From an uncultured Clostridia bacterium (GTDB lineage: Bacteria > Bacillota > Clostridia > TANB77 > CAG-508), in assembly GCA_934149075.1 (NCBI GenBank), contig CAKPDR010000006.1, positions 26,250 through 90,249 of the forward strand: 64,000 nt of DNA. The letters run 5' to 3'. The position numbers and the translations under genes are program-made. Of this stretch, positions 15,555 through 24,995 are shown one piece after another. Position 1 is the first letter of the stretch; each line of letters starts with the position of its first letter. The notes beneath the pieces are model-generated. The model was given only the letters and a program-made list of their open reading frames with translations. It ran no database searches and had not been told where the DNA came from.

Positions 15555-18350
15555 ATGGAAAAACAATGGTTTAACAAACAAGTAAAAGATGTTGAAACAG
15601 AACTAGGAACAGACTTAGAAAAAGGACTTAGCAACAGCCAAGTAGAAGAACATAAGAGCAAATACGGATTAAACGAACTGCAAGAGAAAAAGAAAGAATC
15701 TTTATTAAAAAAATTTATAGATCAATTTAAAGATTTCTCAATAATAGTTTTAATTATAGCAGCTATAGTATCAGGTGTTGTTGGAGTTGCACAGGGAGAA
15801 GGATTTACAGATACGATAGTAATATTAATTGTAGTTTTATTAAATGCTGTTATAGGAGTTGCACAAGAAAGTAAAGCAGAAAAATCACTTGAAGCATTAA
15901 AAAAATTAAGTGAACATGCAGTAAAAGTTGTAAGAAATGGAAAAGAACAAGTTATTTCTGCAAAAGAATTAGTGCCTGGAGATTTAGTAATAATTGAAAC
16001 TGGAGATTATGTATCAGCAGATTTAAGAATAATAGAGGCAGCAAATTTAAAATCGCAAGAAAGTTCTTTAACAGGTGAATCTGTACCAGTTGAAAAAGAA
16101 ACTGAAGCAATAGATGGAGAAGATGTTGGAATTGGTGATAGAAAAAATATGCTATTTTCATCAAGTTTAATTACATATGGTAGAGGAAAGGCTATTGTAG
16201 TTGAAACTGGTATGAATACAGAAGTAGGAAAAATAGCAGGAATGCTTAATGAAACAGAAAAACAGGAAACGCCTCTTCAAAGAAGATTAAATGGATTAGG
16301 AAAAACACTTGGAATTGCAGCATTAACAATATGCGCAGTAATATTTGTAATAGGACTATTACAAGGTAAAGGTGTAATTGATATGTTTATGACAGCTGTA
16401 TCACTTGCTGTAGCTGTAATACCAGAAGGATTAGCAGCAGTATCAACAATTGTATTAGCAATAGGTGTTCAAAAAATGGTTAAGAAAAATGCTATTGTTA
16501 AGAAATTACCTGCTGTTGAGACATTAGGAAATAGTACAGTTATATGTTCTGATAAAACAGGAACATTAACACAAAATAAAATGACAGTTGAAAAAGTATT
16601 TTGTAATGATGTAACTGTTGATGTTGATAAAGTTGAAACAACAGACGATTTTAATAAATTAGTATATAACTGTATGCTATGTAATGACTCGAGATTACTT
16701 GAATCAGGAGAATTAGCAGGAGACCCTACAGAAACAGCTTTAGTTGATATGGCATTTAAATTAGATTATGAACAAGCAGTATATAGAGAAAATCCAAGAG
16801 TAGAAGAAGTACCATTTGATTCTGAAAGAAAATTGATGACTACTGTAAATGAGAATAATGGAAAATACATTGTTTATACAAAAGGTGGAGTTGATGAACT
16901 TTTAAGAAGATGTAATTCATATTTATTTAAGGGAGAAATAAGAACAAACTTAAATGAATATGCTGATTGGATAAGAAAAAATAATGAAGATATGGCAAAA
17001 GATGCTCTAAGAGTATTAGCATTTGCATATAAAGAAATTGACCATATGCCATCAAAAGAAGAAATGAAAACAATTGAAAGTAACCTTATATTTGTTGGAA
17101 TGGTTGGAATGATAGATCCACCAAGAGAAGAAGCTAAAAAAGCTGTTGAAAAGTGTAAACATGCAGGAATAAAAACTGTAATGATTACAGGTGACCATAA
17201 AATTACAGCAGTTGCAATTGCTAAAAAATTAGGAATATTAGAAAACGAAGACGAAGCATTAACAGGATTAGAATTAGATAAAATATCTGACGAAGAATTA
17301 ATCAAAAATGTAAGAAAATATTCGGTATATGCAAGAGTATCACCAGAACATAAAGTTCGTATTGTAAAAGCTTGGCAAGCAAATGGCGAAGTAGTTGCTA
17401 TGACAGGTGATGGTGTAAATGATAGCCCTGCATTAAAAACAGCAGACATTGGATGTGCAATGGGAAAAGTTGGAACAGAAGTTGCTAAAGAAGCAGCAGA
17501 TGTTATTTTAACAGATGACAATTTTGCAACAATTGTATCAGCAGTTGAAGAAGGAAGACGTATATATGATAATATATTAAAAGTAATACAATTCCTAATT
17601 TCTTGTAATGTTGGTGAAGTTATTGTATTATTATTAGCAACATTATTTGCACCTGTAATTGCAAATCATTTTGGAATAGATCCAACAATGTTACAAATAT
17701 TATTACCAATTCATATTTTATGGATAAATCTTGTAACAGATACATTCCCAGCATTAGCATTAGCATTTGACCCTGCAAATAAAGATGTGATGAATAGAAA
17801 ACCTGTAAAAAAAGACGAAGGAATATTCACAAAAGGTAGAACATTCAGAATTATATACCAAGGTGCAATGATTGGATTACTTACCCTTGCAGCATTTTTA
17901 ATTGGTTTATCAACACCAGACGATAAATTGCCTACAATGGTTAAATATGAAAATGAAGTAATAGCAGTTGAAGAAATTGATAATTTAGGGGAAGTGTTAG
18001 CAAATGGTGGAGAATATATATCTAAGGAAGAAATCAAAGTTGAGATTGGTCAAACAATGGCATTTGTAGTATTGGCACTTTCAGAATTAACTCATGTATT
18101 TAATGTACGTGATAAGAAAAATTCAATATTTAAAACAGGAATATTTGGAAACCCAATATTAATAGGGGCAGTTCTTTCTTCAGCATTTTTAATGCTAGTA
18201 ATATTATTTGTACCTGCTTTAAGACATATATTTAGTATTCCAATATTGCCAATGAATAATATTGTAGAAACAATTGCATTAATACTTGCACCATTGGTTA
18301 TTGTTGAAATTATGAAATTATTTAAAATAAATACAGTGAAGGGAGAATAA
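15555..18350 (+). CDS. P-type cation-transporting ATPase (Ca2+/Mn2+ export type)
   Basis: A P2-type ATPase of 931 residues resembling SERCA/PMCA pumps. N-terminal cation-ATPase domain (ELQEKKKESLLKKFIDQFKD), actuator TGES (173-176), M4 motif VIPEGLAA, phosphorylation site D333 in CSDKTGTLT, hinge TGDGVNDSPAL, and six C-terminal helices. A soluble insertion lies between two of the late helices (about 800-830). It probably exports Ca2+ or Mn2+; the Mn2+ riboswitch upstream favours Mn2+ as a physiological signal. Ribosome site AAAGGAAAG precedes ATG. A phosphoesterase gene begins three bases after the stop. Confidence 0.93.
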   Translation: MEKQWFNKQVKDVETELGTDLEKGLSNSQVEEHKSKYGLNELQEKKKESLLKKFIDQFKDFSIIVLIIAAIVSGVVGVAQGEGFTDTIVILIVVLLNAVIGVAQESKAEKSLEALKKLSEHAVKVVRNGKEQVISAKELVPGDLVIIETGDYVSADLRIIEAANLKSQESSLTGESVPVEKETEAIDGEDVGIGDRKNMLFSSSLITYGRGKAIVVETGMNTEVGKIAGMLNETEKQETPLQRRLNGLGKTLGIAALTICAVIFVIGLLQGKGVIDMFMTAVSLAVAVIPEGLAAVSTIVLAIGVQKMVKKNAIVKKLPAVETLGNSTVICSDKTGTLTQNKMTVEKVFCNDVTVDVDKVETTDDFNKLVYNCMLCNDSRLLESGELAGDPTETALVDMAFKLDYEQAVYRENPRVEEVPFDSERKLMTTVNENNGKYIVYTKGGVDELLRRCNSYLFKGEIRTNLNEYADWIRKNNEDMAKDALRVLAFAYKEIDHMPSKEEMKTIESNLIFVGMVGMIDPPREEAKKAVEKCKHAGIKTVMITGDHKITAVAIAKKLGILENEDEALTGLELDKISDEELIKNVRKYSVYARVSPEHKVRIVKAWQANGEVVAMTGDGVNDSPALKTADIGCAMGKVGTEVAKEAADVILTDDNFATIVSAVEEGRRIYDNILKVIQFLISCNVGEVIVLLLATLFAPVIANHFGIDPTMLQILLPIHILWINLVTDTFPALALAFDPANKDVMNRKPVKKDEGIFTKGRTFRIIYQGAMIGLLTLAAFLIGLSTPDDKLPTMVKYENEVIAVEEIDNLGEVLANGGEYISKEEIKVEIGQTMAFVVLALSELTHVFNVRDKKNSIFKTGIFGNPILIGAVLSSAFLMLVILFVPALRHIFSIPILPMNNIVETIALILAPLVIVEIMKLFKINTVKGE

Positions 18351-18353
18351 AAT

Positions 18354-18890
18354 ATGAAAATTTTAGTAGTATCAGATATACATGGTTCATACTATTATGC
18401 GAAAAAATTTAAAGAAATATATGAAAAAGAAAATCCAGATAAAATTATTCTTTTAGGAGACTTATATTATCATGGACCAAGAAATTCTTTAACTGAAGAA
18501 TATGACCCAATGAAAGTTGCCGGAATTTTAAATGATTATAAAGATAAAATATTATGTACAAGAGGAAATTGTGATGCAGAAGTTGATGAAATGATTTCTG
18601 ATTTTAAATTTAATGATAATATTGAATTAACAATTGATGGAATAAGATTTTTCTTTACACATGGTCATGTATATAATATGGATAATGTTCCTGAAAATAT
18701 AGATGTGCTAGTTTTTGGACATTTTCATACAGGTTTTATAGAAGAAGAAAATGGAGTTATTTTTGTAAATAGTGGTTCAATTTCTTTGCCTAAAAATAAT
18801 ACAGCTCATAGTTATTTGATTATTGAAGATAAGAATATTATTTTAAAAGATGTTGATGGAAATGAAATTAAAGAATTGAAGTTGAAATAG
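18354..18890 (+). CDS. yfcE: YfcE/MJ0936-family metallophosphoesterase
   Basis: A 178-residue calcineurin-like phosphodiesterase. Metal-binding motifs are intact: SDIHG (8-12), LGDLYYHG, RGNCD, FTHGH and VFGHFHTG. YfcE enzymes hydrolyse phosphodiesters with Mn2+; the physiological substrate is unknown. The gene starts three bases after the ATPase stop, so the two are cotranscribed and this Mn2+ enzyme would also fall under the riboswitch. A terminator follows. Confidence 0.92.
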   Translation: MKILVVSDIHGSYYYAKKFKEIYEKENPDKIILLGDLYYHGPRNSLTEEYDPMKVAGILNDYKDKILCTRGNCDAEVDEMISDFKFNDNIELTIDGIRFFFTHGHVYNMDNVPENIDVLVFGHFHTGFIEEENGVIFVNSGSISLPKNNTAHSYLIIEDKNIILKDVDGNEIKELKLK

Positions 18891-18904
18891 AAATAAAAAT
18901 AGAA

Positions 18905-18938
18905 GTCCACTGTAAATGTCTACAGTGGGCGTTTTTTC
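18905..18938. terminator. Terminator between convergent genes
   Basis: CCACTGTA (18907-18914) / TACAGTGG (18921-18928) followed by GCGTTTTTT on the + strand. On the - strand it is followed by a U-rich stretch, so it may serve both directions. Confidence 0.82.
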
Positions 18939-18951
18939 TACAAATAGAAAG

Positions 18952-19662
18952 TTATTTATTAGAATTGTCATCAATACATTTGTCAGTATTGCTTTCACAT
19001 ATTTTTGGTGGCTCTTTAAAACTCAAATACCAATTCATACCATTATTGTTTTGTTCAATATAATTTAGACGTTCCTGTAATTGAGAATAAGTTTTTGGTG
19101 GAGACATAATTACAGGTTGATCAGGCATCCAATTTGCAGGAGTAGAACTTTTAGAACAATCCGACATTTGTAAAGCTTGAATAATTCTCAATATCTCTGG
19201 TATAAATCGACCAATGTTTAGAGGATATACAAGTATAACTCTAACAATTCCTTTATCATCAATAATAAATACGTTTCTAACAGTTTCGGTTGTGCTAATA
19301 TCATTAGAAATCATACCATATTTTCTGGCAATTGTACCATTTCTGTCTGCAACTATAGGAAATGGTAAAACAATTCCAGTCATGCAATAAATATCATGCA
19401 TCCATGCTAAGTGTGATGCATTACTGTCTATACTTAAACCTAATAAACAGGTATTTATCTTTTCAAAATATGGGCATGCATTTGCAAATGCAATCATTTC
19501 TGTTGTGCAGACAGGGGTAAAATCTCCTGGGTGTGAGAAGAATACTAGCCATTTTCCTTTATAATCATCAAGTTTAACAGGTCCATATGTAGTTTCTACT
19601 ACAAAGTCTGGAGCACGTTGACCAATTTTTACATTTCCATTCATCATTAATTCATAATCCAT
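18952..19662 (-). CDS. Peroxiredoxin (Prx6/AhpC-TSA family)
   Basis: A thiol peroxidase of 236 residues that reduces peroxides. The thioredoxin-fold core has FFSHPGDFTPVCTTE with peroxidatic C52, followed by the long C-terminal domain typical of archaeal/Prx6-type enzymes (PANWMPDQPVIMSPPKTYSQLQERL). Further Cys are at the C-terminus (ICESNTDKC). It is the only long gene on the - strand here. Ribosome site AAAGGAG on the - strand lies six bases before ATG. It is divergent from the RdgB-like gene across a 144-base AT-rich region. Confidence 0.94.
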   Translation of the reverse strand: MDYELMMNGNVKIGQRAPDFVVETTYGPVKLDDYKGKWLVFFSHPGDFTPVCTTEMIAFANACPYFEKINTCLLGLSIDSNASHLAWMHDIYCMTGIVLPFPIVADRNGTIARKYGMISNDISTTETVRNVFIIDDKGIVRVILVYPLNIGRFIPEILRIIQALQMSDCSKSSTPANWMPDQPVIMSPPKTYSQLQERLNYIEQNNNGMNWYLSFKEPPKICESNTDKCIDDNSNK

Positions 19663-19730
19663 ATCAGACTCCTTTCATTTTTATATAATATTAAGAAAAA
19701 TAAAAATAGTGATAAATATAGAGAGAATCA

Positions 19731-19759
19731 TTGAAAATATATTATTTTTACTATATAAT
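19731..19759 (+). promoter_or_regulatory. Promoter of the RdgB-like gene
   Basis: TTGAAA (19731-19736), 17-base spacer, TATAAT (19754-19759). Confidence 0.8.
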
Positions 19760-19806
19760 CATATCAACCAATGAATATATCAAAAAAGAGTTAGGAGAAA
19801 ATAAAG

Positions 19807-20379
19807 ATGGAAAATGAAATTGTATTTGTAACACATAATAAAGGAAAAATAAAATCAGCAGAAAAATATTTTAAAAACTTAAAGTTTACAACATTTAATT
19901 ATGAATTAGATGAACCAAGAAGTGATGATATAAAGGAAATTGCAACAGCTAAAGTTAAACAAGCTTATGAAATTGTCAAAAGACCATGTATTGCATTAGA
20001 TACAGATTTTAGAATAGAAGAATTAAATGGTTTTCCTAGAGCATTTGTAAATTTTTCTTTAGAAACAATTGGAATAGATGGAATACTGAAATTGATGGAA
20101 GGCAAAGAAAAAAGAACATGTGCATTTAATGAATGTTTAGCATATCATGATGGAAGAGAAATACATTATTTTTATGGTAAACATCCAGGAAATTTAGCGT
20201 TTGAGAAAAAGGGAATAAATAGAGAAGAAAAGTGGTCTGATTTATGGTATGTATTTAAACCAGATGGTTTTGATACAACTCTTGCAGAGATGAGTTCAGA
20301 AGAAAGAGAAAATCGAAGAAAAAAAGATGGTTCTGTTCAAGCTATGCAAGAATTTGCAAAATGGTATGAACAAATATAA
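19807..20379 (+). CDS. Non-canonical purine NTP pyrophosphatase (RdgB/HAM1 family)
   Basis: 190 residues. These enzymes hydrolyse dITP/XTP to keep damaged purines out of nucleic acids. Motifs seen are VTHNKGKIKSAEKYF at the N-terminus (nucleotide-binding start of the fold), the central ALDTDFRIEELNGFPRAF (metal/substrate site) and a late DGFDTTLAEMSSEERENRRKKDGS. The central Asp-rich motif differs from the usual ADDSGL, so the exact substrate may differ. Its own promoter precedes it. Confidence 0.85.
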   Translation: MENEIVFVTHNKGKIKSAEKYFKNLKFTTFNYELDEPRSDDIKEIATAKVKQAYEIVKRPCIALDTDFRIEELNGFPRAFVNFSLETIGIDGILKLMEGKEKRTCAFNECLAYHDGREIHYFYGKHPGNLAFEKKGINREEKWSDLWYVFKPDGFDTTLAEMSSEERENRRKKDGSVQAMQEFAKWYEQI

Positions 20380-20388
20380 CAATTCATA

Positions 20389-20417
20389 TTGACTTCTAAA
20401 ATTCAAATTATTATAAT
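20389..20417 (+). promoter_or_regulatory. Promoter of the aldolase gene
   Basis: TTGACT (20389-20394), 17-base spacer, TATAAT (20412-20417). Confidence 0.85.
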
Positions 20418-20453
20418 GTAGGTAAATTATAAATTGAAAGGTGGTTAATAAAA

Positions 20454-21341
20454 ATGAATAATGAAATGTATGAAATTATAAAGAATGGACAAGGTTTTAT
20501 AGCAGCCTTAGATCAAAGTGGAGGAAGTAGTAGTAAAACTTTAAAAGCATATGGAATTCCAGAAAGCGAATATAGTACAGAAGAAGAAATGTTTAACTTA
20601 ATACATGAAATGAGAAAAAGAGTATTTACAAGTAAATCATTTACAAATGAGCATATATTAGGAGCAATATTATTTGAAAAAACAATGCTATCAAAAGTAA
20701 ATGATGAGTTTACAGCAGATTACTTATGGAATCAAAAACATATTGTATCATTCTTGAAAGTAGATAAAGGACTTCAAGAAGAAAAAGATGGAGTAAAATT
20801 AATGAAACCAATTCCAGAACTTGAAATGGAATTAAAAGAAGCAAATGAAAAACATGTATTTGGAACAAAAATGAGATCAGTAATATATGAACCAAATGTG
20901 GAAGGAATAAAGGAAATAGTTGCTCAACAATTCGAATTTGCTAAAATAATTTGCAATGCAGGTTTAGTACCAATTATTGAACCAGAAGTAGATATAAATG
21001 CACCAGAAAAAGAAAAATGTGAAGAAATATTAAAAGAAGAAATCAAGAAGAAATTAGAAAATTGGAACAGTGAAGATAAAATAATGTTTAAATTTACAAT
21101 TCCAACAGTTGCAAATCATTATTTAGATTTATATGATTATGAATGTGTTGTAAGAATTGTTGCTTTATCAGGTGGATATGATACAGAAAAAGCTGTTGAA
21201 TTATTAGCTAAAAATAATAGAATGATTGCAAGTTTCTCAAGAGCATTATTACAAGATTTAAATGCAAATCAATCACAAGAAGAATTTGATACAAAATTAA
21301 ATGATGTAATAGTAAAAATTTATAATGCTTCAATTTCTTAA
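20454..21341 (+). CDS. fda: Fructose-bisphosphate aldolase, class I
   Basis: 295 residues. It cleaves fructose 1,6-bisphosphate by a Schiff-base mechanism in glycolysis. The bacterial class I signatures are the N-terminal GFIAALDQSGGSSSKTLKAYG, FLKVDKGL, LVPIIEPEVDI and MFKFTIPTVANHY, where K213 is the probable Schiff-base lysine. The length equals that of staphylococcal-type class I aldolases. It is a single-gene unit with a consensus promoter, GAAAGGTGG ribosome site and terminator. Confidence 0.95.
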   Translation: MNNEMYEIIKNGQGFIAALDQSGGSSSKTLKAYGIPESEYSTEEEMFNLIHEMRKRVFTSKSFTNEHILGAILFEKTMLSKVNDEFTADYLWNQKHIVSFLKVDKGLQEEKDGVKLMKPIPELEMELKEANEKHVFGTKMRSVIYEPNVEGIKEIVAQQFEFAKIICNAGLVPIIEPEVDINAPEKEKCEEILKEEIKKKLENWNSEDKIMFKFTIPTVANHYLDLYDYECVVRIVALSGGYDTEKAVELLAKNNRMIASFSRALLQDLNANQSQEEFDTKLNDVIVKIYNASIS

Positions 21342-21395
21342 GATATTAGAAAATCTGATTATCATTTCACAGGAAGAATAGAGTTTCTTTAGAAA

Positions 21396-21437
21396 ATAGA
21401 CCCTTAGTAATACTGAGGGTCTATTTTGTGTTTTTTC
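21396..21437 (+). terminator. Rho-independent terminator after fda
   Basis: Stem AATAGACCCTTAG / CTGAGGGTCTATT (21396-21425) with a four-base loop, then a T-rich tract. Confidence 0.9.
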
Positions 21438-21487
21438 CATATTATTATAAATGAATTATAGTAACAATTTCTTTTACACTTAAAACC

Positions 21488-21516
21488 TTGACATAAAGTA
21501 AAAAATATGAGAAAAT
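21488..21516 (+). promoter_or_regulatory. Promoter of scpB-proS
   Basis: TTGACA (21488-21493), 17-base spacer, weak -10 GAAAAT (21511-21516). Confidence 0.55.
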
Positions 21517-21551
21517 AGAGCCGTTAAAATAAAGAGTAGGAATGATAAAAA

Positions 21552-22160
21552 ATGGAAATACAAAAAATAAAAGAAACAATAGAAGCAATACTATTTGCTG
21601 TTGGAAGAATGGTAACAATAGAAGAATTAGTATTAGCATTAGAAATAGACAAAAATCAACTTGAAGAGATAATAGAAAACATGAAAGAAGACTACAAAAC
21701 AAGAGGAATAGAATTAATAAAAACAGAAAACGGATATCAATTATGCACGAAAAAAGAATATTATGAATACATATATCCAATTTTAGATAAAAGAACAAAA
21801 CCAAATCTATCAACAGCAGCATTAGAAACACTTGCTATAATTGCATATAACCAAAGAACAACAAGAGCAGAAATAGAGGCAATAAGAGGTGTAAATAGTG
21901 ATGCAACAATATATAAATTATTAGATTATGGCTTAATAGAGGATGCGGGAAAAGCAGACTTGCCTGGAAGACCAACAACATATAAAACGACAACAGAATT
22001 TTTGAAGATGTTTGGATATGAGAGCTTGGCAAATTTACCTGAATTACCAAGATATAAACTTGATGCAAATAGACAAGTTGTAATTGATGAATTAATAGAA
22101 GAGGCTCCTATGCCCGAAAAGGGTGAGCAAGAGTTAGAAAATAGTAATAAAGAAGAATAG
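21552..22160 (+). CDS. scpB: Segregation and condensation protein B
   Basis: 202 residues. ScpB binds ScpA and the Smc ATPase to compact and separate chromosomes. Two winged-helix domains are visible: IEAILFAVGRMVTIEELVLAL and LETLAIIAYNQRTTRAEIEAIRGVNSDATIYKLLDYGLIEDAGKADLPGRP is the classic second-domain block. The C-terminus is an acidic tail (EEAPMPEKGEQELENSNKEE). scpA is not adjacent, which is less common. proS follows 22 bases later. Confidence 0.95.
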   Translation: MEIQKIKETIEAILFAVGRMVTIEELVLALEIDKNQLEEIIENMKEDYKTRGIELIKTENGYQLCTKKEYYEYIYPILDKRTKPNLSTAALETLAIIAYNQRTTRAEIEAIRGVNSDATIYKLLDYGLIEDAGKADLPGRPTTYKTTTEFLKMFGYESLANLPELPRYKLDANRQVVIDELIEEAPMPEKGEQELENSNKEE

Positions 22161-22182
22161 AAAGTAAAAAAGGAGAATCATT

Positions 22183-23622
22183 ATGGAAGATAATAAAAAT
22201 TATGTAAAAGAAATTACAAATATAGATGACGATTTTGCACAATGGTATACAGATATTGTTATAAAAGCGGAATTAGCAGATTATACAGATACTAAAGGAT
22301 GTATAGCAATAAGACCATATGGATATGCAATATGGGAAAATATTCAAAATTATGCTGATAAAAAATTTAAAGAAACAGGAGTACAAAATACATATTTTCC
22401 TGTATTAATACCAGAAAGTTTATTACAAAAAGAAAAAGATCATGTTGAAGGATTTGCACCAGAAGTTGCTTGGGTAACAGAAGCAGGTGGAGAAAAATTA
22501 GATGAAAGACTATGTATAAGGCCAACATCTGAAACAATAATAACAACAATGTATTCAAAATGGCTAAAATCATGGGCTGATTTACCATTTGTATATAATC
22601 AATGGTGTAGTGTTTTAAGATGGGAAAAAGAAACAAGACCATTTTTACGTTCAAGAGAATTTTTATGGCAAGAGGGACATACAATACATGAAACAGCTGA
22701 AGAAGCTCAAAAAAGAACTTTACAAATGCTAGAAATTTATGCAGATGTTGCAGAAAATTTTTTAGCATTACCAGTGATAAAAGGAATAAAAACAGAATCA
22801 GAAAAATTTGCAGGAGCTGATGAAACATATACAATTGAAGCAATGACATATGATGGAAAAGCTCTTCAATCTGGAACTTCGCATTATTTTGGACAAAATT
22901 TTACAAAACCATTTAATGTAAGATTTCAAAATAGAGAAGGAAAACAAGAGTATGCTTATCAAACATCTTGGGGATTATCTACAAGATTGATTGGAGCTAT
23001 AATAATGGCACATGGGGATGATAGAGGACTAAAACTACCACCAAAAGTAGCACCAATACAAGTTGAAGTAATTCCTATAGCTCAACATAAAGAAGGAGTA
23101 GAAGAAAAAGTTTCAGAAATTTATCATAGACTAAAAACAAAATTTAGAGTAGAAGCAGATTTTAGAAGAAAGGTATCACCAGGAGTTAAATTCAATGATT
23201 CAGAAATGAGAGGAATACCACTTAGATTAGAAATGGGACCAAGAGATATTGAAAATGGAGAATGTGTATTAGTTAGAAGAGATACATTTGAAAAAATAAC
23301 AGTAAAATTAGATAATCTTGAAGAAACAATAACAAAATTATTAGATGAAATTCAACAAAATATGTATGATACATGTAAAAAAAGAATGGAAGCCAAAACA
23401 ACTATTGCGCACAATTTAGAAGAATTTCAAGCAAATATGAACAAAGAACAAGGATTTATTAAAGCAATGTGGTGTGGAAGTGCAGAATGTGAAGAAAAAA
23501 TAAAAGAATTGACATCTGCAAAATCTAGATGTATACCATTTGAGCAAGAACATATTGGAGATACATGTGTATGTTGTGGTAAAAAAGCAGATAAAATGGT
23601 TATTTGGGGAAGACAATATTAA
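22183..23622 (+). CDS. proS: Proline--tRNA ligase (archaeal/eukaryal-type, ProS type 3)
   Basis: A class II synthetase of 479 residues charging tRNA-Pro. RPTSET at 113-118, the motif 2 region RWEKETRPFLRSREFLWQEGHT, and motif 3 with GDDRGLKLPPKVAP are visible. The C-terminal zinc domain has CGSAEC...CVCCGKKAD and ends in WGRQY, as in archaeal-type ProRS; the bacterial editing insertion is absent. This type is common in clostridia. Ribosome site AAGGAG precedes ATG. Confidence 0.96.
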   Translation: MEDNKNYVKEITNIDDDFAQWYTDIVIKAELADYTDTKGCIAIRPYGYAIWENIQNYADKKFKETGVQNTYFPVLIPESLLQKEKDHVEGFAPEVAWVTEAGGEKLDERLCIRPTSETIITTMYSKWLKSWADLPFVYNQWCSVLRWEKETRPFLRSREFLWQEGHTIHETAEEAQKRTLQMLEIYADVAENFLALPVIKGIKTESEKFAGADETYTIEAMTYDGKALQSGTSHYFGQNFTKPFNVRFQNREGKQEYAYQTSWGLSTRLIGAIIMAHGDDRGLKLPPKVAPIQVEVIPIAQHKEGVEEKVSEIYHRLKTKFRVEADFRRKVSPGVKFNDSEMRGIPLRLEMGPRDIENGECVLVRRDTFEKITVKLDNLEETITKLLDEIQQNMYDTCKKRMEAKTTIAHNLEEFQANMNKEQGFIKAMWCGSAECEEKIKELTSAKSRCIPFEQEHIGDTCVCCGKKADKMVIWGRQY

Positions 23623-23655
23623 TGTGAATCTTTTGTAAAATCTTAATAAAAAGAG

Positions 23656-23684
23656 TTGTAAAAAAAGAAAAAAATTGATATACT
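23656..23684 (+). promoter_or_regulatory. Promoter of the Asp23-amaP-nusB-xseA gene string
   Basis: TTGTAA (23656-23661), 17-base spacer, TATACT (23679-23684). Confidence 0.7.
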
Positions 23685-23721
23685 ATAAAAGAAAAAAATT
23701 TATCTAAAGGAGGATAATAAT

Positions 23722-24174
23722 ATGGAAGAAAATCAGGAAGAAAAAAAAGAGGAAATAGTAGAGATTGAGGAAAATACAGAAGGAGCAAATGATGGAATAA
23801 AAATAGCAAATGATGTAGTAGCAGTAATAGCAGGTGTTGCTGTATCAGAAGTATCTGGTGTTGCAGGAATGGCTGGAGGATTCGCAGGAGGAATATCAGA
23901 AGTATTTAGTGGAAAGAAAAATTTATCAAAAGGAATAAAAGTAGATGCTGACGAAAAAGAAGTAAAAATTGATGTAAACATTATAGTAGAATATGGTTCA
24001 AGAATTCCAGATGTAGCATTTGAAATTCAAAATAGAGTAAAAAAATCAGTAGAAAATATGACAGGACTAAAAGTTGCTGAAGTAAATGTTCATGTTCAAG
24101 GAGTAAGAACAGAAAAAGAAGAGAAAGAAGAAGAAAACAATATTGAAGAAAATGAAGAGGAAAAAGAAGAATAA
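23722..24174 (+). CDS. Asp23/Gls24 family envelope stress protein
   Basis: 150 residues. The central Asp23 domain (about 28-125) is clear: IANDVVAVIAGVAVSEVSGVAGMAGG, a Lys-rich middle, and VDVNIIVEYGSRIPDVAFEIQNRVKKSVENMTGLKVAEVNVHVQGV. Both ends are long acidic low-complexity tails. In staphylococci Asp23 is tethered to the membrane by AmaP, whose gene is next here. Perfect AAAGGAGG ribosome site. First gene of an Asp23-AmaP-DUF2273-nusB-xseA string. Confidence 0.93.
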   Translation: MEENQEEKKEEIVEIEENTEGANDGIKIANDVVAVIAGVAVSEVSGVAGMAGGFAGGISEVFSGKKNLSKGIKVDADEKEVKIDVNIIVEYGSRIPDVAFEIQNRVKKSVENMTGLKVAEVNVHVQGVRTEKEEKEEENNIEENEEEKEE

Positions 24175-24204
24175 CAAATTTGTACCAGGAGAGGATGAAT
24201 TAAT

Positions 24205-24759
24205 ATGAAATTTTTAGAGAGATTTGCATTAATAGTATATTCATATATAATAATTTTATTATCAGTAGTATTAAGTTTATTAGTATTTAATTGGATTGAT
24301 TTTGGGGTAGTTACGGACATGATGCATGCATTAGTAACAGGAGCAGTATCATCAAAAATAACATTAGGTGTAAGTGTTGTATTTATATTACTATCAATAA
24401 AATGCTTGTTTTTTGATGAAAAATCTAAAGAAAGAGTAAAAGAAACGCAAGGTGTATTATTAAAAAATGAAAATGGACAACTAATGATATCAAAAGAAAC
24501 AATTGATAATATAGTAAAAAATGCAGTATCAGGATTTAATAATGTAAAAGACTGTCATACAAGAATAGATGTAAATAGTGAAAATCAATTAAGAATAACA
24601 TTATTTTTATCAGTATATGAAAATATAGTTATAAAAGAACTTGCAAGTAATTTACAAAACAAGATAAAAGAAGAAGTAAAAAAAGTATCAGACTTAGATG
24701 TTCAAGAAGTTAATGTAAAAATAACAAGTTTGCAAGAAGTTAAAAAAAGTAAAGAATAG
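24205..24759 (+). CDS. amaP: Alkaline shock response membrane anchor protein AmaP
   Basis: 184 residues with two N-terminal membrane helices (about 6-32 and 50-72) and a C-terminal Asp23-like soluble domain (IDNIVKNAVSGFNNVKDCHTRIDVN...DLDVQEVNVKI). It anchors Asp23-type proteins at the membrane. Order and spacing with the upstream Asp23 gene and downstream DUF2273 gene match the standard cluster. Confidence 0.9.
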   Translation: MKFLERFALIVYSYIIILLSVVLSLLVFNWIDFGVVTDMMHALVTGAVSSKITLGVSVVFILLSIKCLFFDEKSKERVKETQGVLLKNENGQLMISKETIDNIVKNAVSGFNNVKDCHTRIDVNSENQLRITLFLSVYENIVIKELASNLQNKIKEEVKKVSDLDVQEVNVKITSLQEVKKSKE

Positions 24760-24770
24760 GATGATAGAAA

Positions 24771-24974
24771 ATGGAAAGTTTTAAAGAATTTTTATCTAAA
24801 TATTTAGGAGCAATAATTGGAGTTATAGTTGCAATATTGATATTGTGTACAAGACTATATGAATTAATGATAGGAATTGTACTTATATTAATGGGAGCAT
24901 TTGTTGGAAATTATGTTCAAAAAAATAAAGATGAAGTAAAAATCAAATTGAAAAATTTTATTGATAGATTATAA
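24771..24974 (+). CDS. DUF2273 small membrane protein
   Basis: 67 residues: two membrane helices (YLGAIIGVIVAILILC and YELMIGIVLILMGAFVG), a short charged start and a Lys-rich cytoplasmic end. DUF2273 proteins are regularly found between amaP and Asp23 genes. Role unknown beyond that association. Confidence 0.88.
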   Translation: MESFKEFLSKYLGAIIGVIVAILILCTRLYELMIGIVLILMGAFVGNYVQKNKDEVKIKLKNFIDRL

Positions 24975-24995
24975 TGAGAGGAGAAAACTATCAAA

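Noticed and set aside
15555..18350. P-type ATPase as a Na+/K+ or Mg2+ pump
   Set aside because: The PEGL motif, SERCA-like N-terminus and the Mn2+ riboswitch favour a Ca2+/Mn2+ pump; the MgtA-specific C-terminal signature is found instead at 41599.
19663..19730. A PerR-type box before the peroxiredoxin
   Set aside because: The region is so AT-rich that partial matches to TTATAAT arise easily; no convincing 7-1-7 repeat was seen.
24175..24195. TTTGTACCAGGAG before amaP as a palindrome copy
   Set aside because: Only one half-site; the rest is an ordinary ribosome binding site.
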